A stretch of 64,000 nucleotides of DNA, taken from positions 20,994,029 through 21,058,028 of the forward strand of contig JBBMOA010000010.1 in assembly GCA_037954235.1 (NCBI GenBank). The letters are read 5' to 3'. The stretch's first letter is position 1; every line of letters begins with the position of its first letter. A program made the translations under genes and the position numbers. This DNA is from Aulostomus chinensis. Lineage: Eukaryota; Chordata; Actinopteri; Syngnathiformes; Aulostomidae. The notes under the pieces were generated by a model that was not told the DNA's origin, ran no database searches, and worked only from the letters and a program-made list of their open reading frames with translations. Below are positions 35,101-46,000 of the stretch, piece after piece.

Positions 35101-35450
35101 AAAAAAAAGGTTTATCATACCCATGTGCTGGTATTCGGTATTGCATCCCAATTATGAGCATATCAACCAATGCTGGGCCAATACCTCTAATAATAAGATA
35201 CATCTACTAACTGTATGCAGTGTGCACTCAAGGAGATAGTGTTCATACCTTAAGGGAGAAGTTTTCGAGCATTTAGTCATCAAAGGAGCATCTAAAAAGG
35301 CAAGAAAAATACTGAAGATGGCAAGAAAGGAAAGTTTCTGAAGGAATAAGGGTTAAAGCTCAAAAGCTGAATGGAAGTGAGAGACTCGAGGCAAAAACAT
35401 GGATGCAAGTCAGTTGTTGAGGGTTTAGTGATGAGAAGCGGGGAAGGAAG
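31966..35450. other. intergenic region between b3gnt8 and napa
   Basis: It joins the b3gnt8 5' flank and the napa 3' UTR. Seen here are a CA microsatellite (32116-32167), a G run (34760-34774) and a possible napa poly-A signal on the minus strand (AATAAA, 34631-34636), which would give a 3' UTR of about 0.8 kb. No coding exon is recognised. Open frames such as 32971-33348 have no family similarity. Confidence 0.55.
32116..32167. repeat. CA/GT dinucleotide microsatellite (about 26 copies)
   Basis: A pure CA tract about 150 bp upstream of the b3gnt8 start codon, likely length-polymorphic. Confidence 0.95.
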
Positions 35451-38400
35451 TCAGCGAAGGTCGCTCTCTTCGTCCTGTATGGTTTTCTTGATGCGGAGAA
35501 GCATGGTGGTGAGCCACTGGTCCAATCGTGAAATGCTGTCATATTCCTTCACCTGAGCCCAAAATAAAATTCAGTATTTTAGTGAACATCATCAAAAATA
35601 AAGCTAAAGCCACTCTTGCTCTGCTTAATGTAATCTTATCAAAAGGCAAGAAATATTTGTCTCTGCACAAGGATTTTATGAAGCTTAATAATTAACTTTT
35701 AACAGTTTATGACAATCTCAGAAATTCAGCGATAGCTAATCATTTTCAAGTCAGACAGTAGATAATCGAAACACAGAGGAACTGCTGACAACTTCTATTT
35801 ATTCAGCAATTCTGCACTGACTTTGAACCCCTCTGAGTGATGAAAGAACTCACCGAATCAGTGTAGGCCTCCACATTCTGTTCTTCACAAGCATCTAGAA
35901 GTTTCTGGTTAAATAAAAGAAACGTGTTTCATGAATAAAAGAAAGTGGATGGTCAAAACATCATTCTAAAAAATGGACAGCAAATTCATTAACAACCTTT
36001 TGTGAGGCTAGAGCTCGCACACCTCCTGCTGTCATGCACCATTACCTATAGATTTACAGCTTCTTTTGAGACGCAATCCACGATTTCAGCCACTAGGGGT
36101 CTCTCAAAACACCACAAAAGGGTCTCCTCTCTGCTCTATTCTACTTGCCTGTAACCTGGGATTCCTACAAGGCATCCTGAGGAAAGAAGAGGCTGACAGA
36201 AGGAGGATGCACAAGCCTTTTCAGCATGTGTCACAAATAAAAGAGGAGTGTGAAATACAAATGGTAGGAGCAGGACTCTTTTTATGGTCATAATTTACAC
36301 AAGCTATTATATTTATATTTGTGTGTTAAATATGCATTTCGAAGCAGAGCATCAAAGGATAAGGAAACAGAAGCTGACAGTTTCATCTTTGCCATATCTA
36401 GAGGATTATTGGTTCAAATGGTTTTAGAGGCAATAAGATAAAAAACACTCACCTTCAACAATTTGCACTCTCGGGAGTCTGAAAAGGCTGGAAACATTTC
36501 TTCGTACTTCTGCACTGCAAGCTGAACGACGACAGGGCAGACATTAGAACAAAGGTTCATCGTAAACTTGTGGTGCACGGATATAGCATTTTAGCTGCCA
36601 CTTACTTTGGCGTTCAGCATGTCTACACAGAAGTGACACAGCGCTGCCTTGAAGAAATGATCCTTGGCACTGTATTTCAGCAGCGTACTGTCCATTGCAT
36701 AGGTTCCGACCTACAATCACAGAGTACCAGCCATTTTTTTCATTACGTCAGGCCCTGAACTGCACCTGAGACGCTGCGAGGGAGAATTATCTCACCTGCT
36801 CATAGATCTCTATAGCTTTCATGTACTGCTCCAGCTGGGCTGCATAGGTCGCAACTTTCAGAAGGCACTTGTTCGCTGAGCTGAAAAAGACAGAAAGAGA
36901 TTCTCAGTCAGTTTTGTGCTCATAGAAGTGACTTCGAAGATATTTAGAAATTATAAACAAAAAAGGAAATTAAAAATAGTCTGTACAGTGCCAACAATTC
37001 TTGTTGAATCAACCTCATAAGCACAGACATGAATCGATGCTGATCATCTAAAATATGCCAATAATCTGCCGGTCAACCAATATTAATTAAAAACAAAGGA
37101 GACACACAACTGGCCGAATACATAATACACAACTGGCTGAAAAACGCATTTTTAAATATTCACCTTGTGGATTCTTCACCTTTGTAATAATCTCCTGCTT
37201 GTTCATAATGAGCAATGGCCTGGAATGAAAAGATAATACGATAAAAGTTCGAAAAAGAACAGACATTTCAGTGCTTGAGGCTTTAATTCACTCCTGACAG
37301 CTAAAAAAAGAGCCTGCCGGCAGTTATACTGCCGCCTGAAACGCTAACATTTCAACCGACCTTGTCGATGTCCACCAGCTCTGTCTCATATATTTCAGCA
37401 ATGGCGATGTGATGTTTTGCTGCAATGGTGAAGCGACCCTTAAGGCATTATGGCCCCCAAAAAATCATTTAGGATACAAAAGGGGAAATTGTATATTAGA
37501 AAAATGTAAATCAGATCCTAAATATAAAAAATAAAACTTCTTAAAGAGACATAAACTCACCATATCTGTGTAAATCTCAATTGCTCTGTTTAGACAGTTT
37601 ATGGCCTCTGTTGGAAAAAATAATACCAATAACCACGTGTTAATACCACGTTTATTCAGGTGATTGTAACCACATGATTCTTATCATGCCACTGTGGAGG
37701 GTCCCCCATGGTCCCTTTTTTTCATTTTATGTGACATTGCATATCGAGAAATTAAATAGCAGTACTTCAATTTGGCATTTAGTGTAAAATGAAAACTATG
37801 ATGAAAACTATATTTTATCCAGAATATTATATCAGGTAAAATATACGTTAGTGATGGTGTTACTAATTTTAACGTTAGTGTTCTAGGGTTATATATCATT
37901 GATAAACTTAGGTTCATAAATCACTGCAATTTGAAAGAACTACTTGTGAGAAGTCAAATGTTCTCATTCAAATTACCTCCAACAATATTTCTTTGTTTAA
38001 ACAATGTCCTTGACATGAGAAGTAAAGCAAAAAAGCCAGAATTTGATGAGTGAGGTGAATATATTACCACTGAGTAAATTCAGCTTCACTCATCGGGGTA
38101 TTGTGAGTGCTATTTTTTAGTCAAAAACATGGTGACCTTTGAGTTTGAGTTTTTGTGTGGCTTTGTATCAGTGCAAAAGATACAATTGTCCACAAATGTC
38201 AAATGTTAACGACACAAATGGAAGAACGGGTGTAGCAGCTTGTATAACTGGTAGTATTAGTGAGCTTTCATACCCCAGGGGTGGTGGAGGGAGCAATGTT
38301 TACCTTGTGGATCAGCTTTTTTGAAGGCATTTCCAGCATCTATGAAATTAGTTGCTGCATCGTGTTTGCTCTGCATCTGCAGGTGGAGAAGAGCGGCTTG

Positions 38401-39692
38401 GGAGAATGCATTTCCTGCAGCTGAAAAGATGAGGTAGAGAGGGGGAGAGAGAGAGAGAGAGAGAAAAAGAGAACTGAATGCACAATCAAAAACAAGGAAA
38501 AACACCTGTTCGCACAACTAGTAATAATCATCTTACCACACCAGTTTTTGGCCATCTTGTACATGTTGGCGGCCCTCACATACAGGTCACAGGCTTCTTC
38601 CAACTTAGAGGAACCCCTGTGTGACCACAATGGTGTTAAAGTATTTACCATGTATTTTTGAATGAAACCATACACATAATATCAGACGAATGTCAAGAGC
38701 TATAAATGTTTATAAAAAAAAATGTTGACTGTGTGCAAGTCGGAGACAAACACTTGCAGGTGAAAAAAGGGTCAAACAAATAGGACTGAACAACACTGGA
38801 TTTTAATTTGTAGATATCCAATATGGAAATAACCTCTCTACATGCTGTTATTATCCAGCGTTTTCCTACGCTTGAAAACTGGTCACCATTCACTTATTGT
38901 CTGGGAGTTTATTGCAATGCCTTTTTTTTTTTTTTTTTTGCAGAACTTGTAGCAGTGTTTTATGGACTAAAAAAAAACAACTTCAGCCGACTTTTCATGA
39001 GGGTGAATAGAAAATGGTTCTTCACTTGTGGGGTGATCTATTGCTTAAATCAATATGAAGTAAGTCACTTATCCCTTCAACAAATCTACATTAAACACAT
39101 TTGGCTTAGGTGGGATTGACATGCGAGTAATCATGAAAACGAATATTTCCCCGGTAGATGGCGCTATGAGACACACATGCGTCAATACAGGGATTCGTTT
39201 ATTTCGGAGTAACTTGCTTGTTATCTACCACATTTCCTCTTTCAATACAATCATAAAATTGCATGACATAATAAAATCAACCTTATAAGTCATGACAGCA
39301 CGTTATGTTTGAGCCCTGAGGTGTTGGCTGCGGCAAGCTGTTTATGCGCACTTTTATTACCAGTTAGAAAATGATACACAGAAGGTCAATGCTAAGCAAT
39401 AAGCATGAAAAGCTTAACTCCGTGTACCGCAGTTTAAAACAATGTCCAAAACAGCGTATAGACAACTACGATGCAGGCTGGTACAGCTATGTTAAGAATT
39501 TTGTTTTTGTCCTGCCAGCGGACCTTGCCAGCTCGTCGCCTTCCGCTTAGTTGGCCTTTAGCTTGTCAAAACTAGCCACAAATGAGCAACTCACCCAAAA
39601 AGCGCTCCGAAAAACGACTGCGATGACTTCATCTTCTTTTCGGCCTCTGCCACTAAAGCCGTGGCTTCCTTTTCTTTCCCGCTATTATCCAT
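35451..39692 (-). CDS. napa: alpha-soluble NSF attachment protein (alpha-SNAP, NAPA)
   Basis: Eleven coding exons (39595-39692, 38537-38616, 38304-38420, 37561-37607, 37361-37438, 37164-37219, 36796-36880, 36606-36710, 36453-36521, 35854-35904, 35451-35552) give 295 aa, the same length as human NAPA. Alpha-SNAP binds used SNARE bundles and recruits the ATPase NSF to take them apart after membrane fusion. The fold is a TPR-like helical sheet. Recognisable blocks are FGALFGGSSKLEEA near the start (membrane-binding loop), AAGNAFSQAALLHLQMQSKH, TIAAKHHIAIAEIYETELVD and IAHYEQAGDYYKGEES. The C-terminal block SRLDQWLTTMLLRIKK ends in DEESDLR and contains the conserved leucine that stimulates NSF. 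NAPB is the close alternative; adjacency to bicra and the length favour NAPA. Confidence 0.94.
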
Positions 39693-39813
39693 CTTATTGT
39701 CAACGCTCGGATTTAATAGAAAGACGAGGAAAATGCGAAAGTCAACAAATTAGCTAACTAATGCTAGCAGCTACGGGTTGCCTTGTCACATCACAAGCCG
39801 CAAACCTCACCTG

Positions 39814-39821
39814 TCACGTGA
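39814..39821. promoter_or_regulatory. palindromic E-box TCACGTGA upstream of napa
   Basis: The site reads GTCACGTGAT in context (39813-39822), close to the CLEAR consensus bound by TFEB/TFE3 and also to USF/MITF sites. It sits about 122 bases upstream of the napa start codon, a plausible promoter-proximal position. A single site could arise by chance, so function is inference. Confidence 0.4.
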
Positions 39822-40048
39822 TACGAGAGCAGAGGAAGCACTACAGATGCATTCAAGTGTTGCCCAGAACTCTAGGATCTGCAACGACAGCAACATTTAT
39901 TCTCAGTCGGCATGTACGACACAAAACCGAGCACCAAGACGTGTTTTGTGATGTTTATTGTTTTTAGAATTACAAAAGAATCAAAGACCATTTGTCGAGT
40001 ATCATATCCCATTATGTGATGATATGCACCATCAGTGTTACCACATCA

Positions 40049-40053
<5 letters not shown>

Positions 40054-40117
<64 letters not shown>

Positions 40118-40221
40118 TATATTATATGAAGACAGCAACAAAGTGGTCCTTTTTCCTTTTACTGACACAAACAGATAGATAGACAGACAGACAGATAGAT
40201 AGATAGACAGATAGATAGATA
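40054..40221. repeat. compound AT and GATA/GACA microsatellite
   Basis: About 30 copies of an AT dinucleotide (40054-40113), a 60-base spacer, then interspersed GATA and GACA tetranucleotides (about 40173-40221). It lies between the napa and bicra promoters. Confidence 0.9.
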
Positions 40222-41079
40222 ATTTATATGTTATGGCTTGGAAATGTATAATTTACTTGCACTGTAATATAAGCTTTACACCTTGAAAAAAGGACATAAT
40301 TTTAGCCCAAATCTTTCATTTTTAATGGGTTACCTTCAGCAGCTTTCATGCCACTGTTTTGCATACAGCATATATCGCATTCATATAAATACACGTCTTA
40401 ACACATTAGCAAACTAAAACTCAAGTCTGTAAATTTAGGTATTCTGAGATTAAAAGACGGATTTTGCTCCCAACAATTCAAGCAAAGGTTATCATATCAC
40501 TTTTTTTTTTGCCATAAATGATTTGTGGGTATTGGGGAAATGTTGTTTTTAGTGGTTAGACAATTCTTACACTGAAGTGGCAAGTTAGTAGCCACAGACG
40601 AATTAAGGGAACTAGTTTTACCCTGTAGATGTAAATTAATCAAATGCAGAAACATGATACGACACTGCTACTCTTGAATCTGAGGTTTAACTATCCCATA
40701 CATCATGCGGCCTCAAAATAATTTACATTTTGCAACCTCAATAACAGGAAGAACGACACTCACATTATGGCTCTTAAATGAGCACATTGAGGACACGAGT
40801 TATCGTGTGGTTAATAAAAACAAAATCATTACATTACATGAACAAGTTTTATCCTGTGGCGACAAAATATTAGTATTTTTCTGGAGCCACATTTTTATTT
40901 TATTTTTTTAAATTTTCGTCTATGGCCATTCCGTGGATACTTATAAGGTCCCTTGTTTGATTTATATGGCCAGGTTATATACGAATTGTGTACACTCAGG
41001 GGAACGCAACTTATTTATTTACTACAGTTCGACAGAAAACCTCCAACCTTAAGGAAAGTTCACACCAGTGAGTACACCG

Positions 41080-41207
41080 CCGAAGTGTGGATTTCCATCA
41101 GGCAAAACGGAAGTCGTCTTGTTTCCTGCCTGTAGTTGGGTCCTGTACAGCAGCCCGTGCGAGGCTGTACTGGAGACCCCGCGCTGCCTGCACCTCAATC
41201 GTCTCGG
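41080..41207 (+). other. bicra: probable non-coding first exon of bicra (donor well supported, start approximate)
   Basis: A locally GC-rich stretch ends in the strong donor TCGG|GTGAGT at 41208. An acceptor at 43013 precedes the first coding exon by only five bases, so at least one leader exon is needed upstream, and this is the best candidate. Its 5' end cannot be seen. The intron would be 1.8 kb. Confidence 0.45.
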
Positions 41208-43013
41208 GTGAGTTTGTTACAATGTAGCAATTTCTGAATTAATCCGAATAACTGTAACAAAGCTGCATTATTCGCGCACTGCACAGGAGCCGCAAACTGC
41301 ACAATTACCGCAATCGACACGCAACGCTGCTGCACGACCCGGAAAACAGGGTCATTTTCCACCGAATTCCCAAGCATACCCCCTCATCCAAGAGTATTCC
41401 AACATTAACTCATATTTTGCTTGCAAGGAGAGATAGCTAGCTACGCAATGGCGTTTCCATTCTAGGTAAACAATGCTGCCTTGTCTTGGCTGAATCAAAG
41501 CGCCGCTTTACATTAGGAGAGTATATAGTGTGTCTCCCGGTGGTTTGTTTTGAATGTCAAAGGCTACAGCTAGCTGTACGTCTGAATATTGTTGATAGCT
41601 GGTTGGCTAGGCAGGCTAGTCAGCTAGGCTAACGAAATTCAATCCAGATGCAACTAAATCTTGTAAATAGAGGTAAACCTGGTTGTTGGGATCAAACTTT
41701 TTATTACACTGAAATCTTAAGTCAGTTCTGGAGCTGTTAAGAAGTATGTATTTTGACAAATTGACCAAATGTGCATGCTAACTTCTTAGAAAACACCAGC
41801 TAGCATGTAGCTACCCGTTTGCAGTTTCTCCATTCATATCCTGCGCACTGGCGCTGCTAATGGCTACGATCCGCCGCCTTTGTAAAGCGGCAACCGGGGA
41901 TACGTTGGCATAATCTTGGTTATTTGGATGCGTGGAAGTCTGGGACCTGTGTTTCGGAAACTGGAAGTGTTACGCTCACTTGTTCAGGCTTGTAAACACC
42001 CACGGCGTGAGACCGTACTCCAAATCATCAAGGATGTGGGAAAACCGCGCGTTTTCAGTTTATCTTTATCCATCCGCTGTCCGACGGTGTGTAGTAAATG
42101 TATGTGCTGTCTGATCTCTGGACGAGTAAACGCAGAGTAAGGTTTTATTGTGGAGCGGGAAACATGTCCCATTGTTGCTGACTGTAATGATGAGTTTTGT
42201 ATTAAAATGGCGACTTTATTTTGTAATTGAAGAATCACAGGATCTTAATTATTGTGTACATTTGACTTGTCTCTGTCCTTGATAAGAGCCAGGGGAACCT
42301 TTAGAAATGCCTTATAATGTGTTGGGTTTTAACTCTTGTTCTAAAAGTGGAAAATCAAAAGACTGAACTAGAACTTTTTATGTTGACATTAATTGTACCT
42401 ATATTTCTTGATATACATTATCTTTGATGGACCCTCTCAATAAGTTCAAGTTTAGCAGACTAAAAAAGAAACATGCTATGAAGCTGGTTTGATGTCCGAT
42501 GCTAATGACACCCCAGCATGTACATCATATTATGATAGAGTAATTTTAAAGTTTAATGAAAATTTTTTTTTTGAGTTAAGGGATCTCGTTCAATGCAAGT
42601 ATTAATAAATAAACTGAAAAAAGATAGAATAAAACCAGTTGCAGAAAGCTTATTTATTTACCACAGTGTCAATTTATGAAAGTGCATCATGTTATTGTGC
42701 CGAACTTTGCTGAAAGAAAGAAACAAAACAAAAAATGATAGTTTAACTCCACGTATAATTCAATGTCATTTGGCTGTCAGCCTGTTTGCCATAGCTTTGA
42801 GGTCAAGAAGCACTTTGAGGAGGACTTGCAATTTTTAAGTTAATTATAATCAGATGAAGCTAATTATTGTTAAAATATAGACCTTTAATTCAACTCTCTA
42901 ACTTGAATTAATAATTTGATATCTTGAAGTTGTATTAAAGCATTTAAATAGTTTAGTTTTCATGTTCAAAAAAGCTACAACTGGTTGATTTCTAAACTTT
43001 TTCGTCTTAACAG
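41208..43013. other. bicra leader intron
   Basis: If the leader exon is right, this is a 1.8-kb intron with no other recognised feature. A GC-rich patch near 41857-41895 could be regulatory. Confidence 0.4.
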
Positions 43014-43018
43014 TTGTC

Positions 43019-46000
43019 ATGGATGATGAAGACGGCAGGTGCCTTCTAGATGTAATTTGGTAAGTCATATCTGACACTCTGTAACAGCAGTGATATTGTC
43101 ACAAACTCCTCAGACATCTGGCTCGTGTTGTTATGTGAATCCCATTCTGTTCTCCTGCAGTGACCCAGAAGCTCTAAATGACTTTCTTCATGGATCAGAG
43201 ACCCATGTGAGTATGAGTATGAGAGAAAAAAGTGACAGAGGTTTCATCTGTTGAACTTGTGACGGTTTAGTAATTGGTGTGATGAGGATTCTTAATTGGG
43301 AGTTCAGGCTCATACTACATCATACTACACTTTCACAGAGTACACATTGATGCACCTTGCAGCCCAAACCCCTGATTGCTTTCATTTACGGCTCTGGATG
43401 TCTTTGCTTTTTGAATGCACTCTTTATGGTTTCAGCCTGCCTTCCCTTTTTATTGCGCTAATTCAAAAGATGAGAAATGCTAATACTAACGCTTCCCAAC
43501 TCCTATCATTTTGCCCCTCTGTCCCTTATCTTATCACTGGTTCATTACAATCTGGGTTCTCTCGTCTATGTTCTATCCTTTCCTTGCCCTCCTCCTCTGT
43601 TTGATGGTCTGTCTTCTGTCCCGGTGGCTTTTGCCTGTTGGTTTGGGTGCCTTTGGTTTCTGTCTGTCCTATCCTGGGTGGGTGTGTCTGTAGTTGGACA
43701 CTGACGACCTTTTGGATGGTTCGAGTGACCCCTCCAGCTCGTTCTTCTCTACCACTGGGGTGAGTAAAATCCCCCAATCCTCTTCCCCCTTGTTTCCTAT
43801 CCATCTGTGTAGCATGCATGTCCAAATACCCTCCCCTTTCACTAACACATCTACACTCTACAAGCTTTTATTTGCTGCAATGTGTGAACATTTTTGTGGG
43901 GTTTTCATGTTTCTATGTAAACTGAGTTGTAATTCTCTCCATAAAATTGAACTGTCAGAATGTATCTATCACCTTGTTTCACTCTTTTTCTGTTCCACTT
44001 ATTCCTCAAGGGCCATGTTCCGGAGGTCCAGCCTGCAGTCCAGCTGTCGGCCAATGAGCCAGCAGGCCTGCCCAGAGTCAGTGTTGACCTGGACTTCCTG
44101 GAGGATGATGACATCCTGGGAGGATCCCCGGATGGTGAAGGTGGGAGCAATGGCATTGGGACAAATCACGAGCCATGTGACATCCTGCAGCAGAGCTTGG
44201 CTGAAGCCAACATCACAGAACAAAGTTTACAGGAGGCAGAAGCTGAGCTGGACCTGGGCTCCTTCGGAATTCCAGGCCTTACCCAGGTGGTTCAGACGCT
44301 GCCTGATGCCAGTCTATCTGGGCCTGGAGGCGCTGCTGTTGGTGTAGGCATAGGTGTTGGGGGAGCGACAGCTATTTTCCCTGGGTCGGCCCAAAGTACC
44401 ACTGCTACCCCTCCAAATGCCTCAGCTGACATGCTGGGGTCAGTCCTTGCTCAGCAGGGTCTTCAGCTCCAACCACAGGTCATGAACAAGACCATTAGCG
44501 TTCAGCCATTTATGCAACCTGTGGGCCTGGGAAATGTAACGCTTCAACCCATTTCAAGTCTTCAAACTCTTCCTAACGGGAGTCAGTCTGGACATTTGGG
44601 TATCGGACAGATTCAGGTTGTGGGACAGCCCACAGTCATGACTATCAATCAGTCTGGGCAGCCAATCTTGGCTAAACCCATGGGTGGTTACCAACTGCAT
44701 CAGTCTGGACCAGAGGTTTCGGGAGCTGGTTCTCAGCCTGGGCTTGGAGCTTCAGGAGGTGGACTTCTGATCCAAGGTAACAAAGCCACTTTGGGATCTC
44801 CAGCTTTAAATGGACCGGCTGTTTGTGTTAGCAGTACGAACAGCAGCAGTGGTGTTACAATGACTGCTCCTGCTGGACTTGTGGGCTTTGGAAGCACATC
44901 TCTAAGTTCAGGAATTGGAACCCAGTCACAAACTCAAGGCCAAATCATGCAGAACGTGATCATTCAGCGTACACCAACACCCATTCAACCTAAACCCCCC
45001 CAGGGGGGAACCATTCAACCGAAACTCTTCAAACAGCAACAACAGCAGCCGCAGCCAGCACCCCAGTCCCTGCAAAATGATGCCCACAAGGCTTTAGGGC
45101 TGCAGCAACTTCCAGTTTCTGCTGCTCAGAATGTAGCCTTCCTGACTGGAAAACCAGGCTCTAATGTTGTCCTGAGTACTCAAACCACAACACAAGGCCC
45201 TCAGTTTCAACAAACCTTGTTCAAGCAACAAGCAGCACAACCATCCGGCAAACCCCTCAGTGTACACCTGTTAAACCAACCGGGCAGCATTGTTATTCCC
45301 TCTCAAACAGTTCTACAAGGTCAGAACCACCAGTTTCTCTTGCCACAGTTACAGGCAGGTGGGCAGATCCTGACCCAACATCCTGGGGGCCACATCATAA
45401 CTAGTCAGGGTCCTGGGGGACAGATCATTGCAAACCAGATTTTAACTGCAAACCAGAACATCAATTTGGGTCAAGTGTTGACATCACAGGGCCATCCTGG
45501 TGCTGCCCACATCCTTTCTGGACCCATTCAGCTCCAGCCTGGCCAGATGGGCACACCCACCCTCTTTCAGATGCCTGTTTCATTGGCTCAGAGTCAGAGC
45601 CAGACACAGACCCACACTGTCTCAGGGCATGCCCAAACAGTCATACAGGGCATGCCCATCCAGAACTCCCTGACCATGCTCAGCCAGGTGGAAGGGTTGA
45701 GCCCTGCGGTCAGCCTTCAGCCAGCCCTACAGCCCCAGCCAGGTGGAGTCCCCAGTAGCAGCAGCGCCGGAGCAGCAACCATGGCTCAAGGCCAGCCTGG
45801 AGAGTGTGTTACTGTGCTAGGAAGCTCCACAGACCAGGCCTCTCATCCCCCTCAGCAGCATGTACCACAGTCTTCTATCCTCACCATGCAGCCGGCTTCT
45901 TCTGTGTCCACGGCTACCACAGTACCTTCCACTTCTCCGTCCATGTCTGTGTCCACCTCTTCCTCTGTTACAGCAGTGGGGCTGGTCCCCCCTCAGGCTC

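Larger units (their letters stand above)
39693..41079. other. shared 5' flank of napa and bicra (head-to-head)
   Basis: About 1.4 kb separates the napa start codon from the first, non-coding bicra exon. It holds an E-box at 39814-39821 and a compound microsatellite at 40054-40221. No TATA box is obvious close to either gene. Other open frames here look random. Confidence 0.5.

Noticed and set aside
43999..44223. Minus-strand frames inside bicra exon 4, and similar antisense frames over bicra and ehd2
   Set aside because: They are shadows of strongly coding plus-strand exons and have no independent features.
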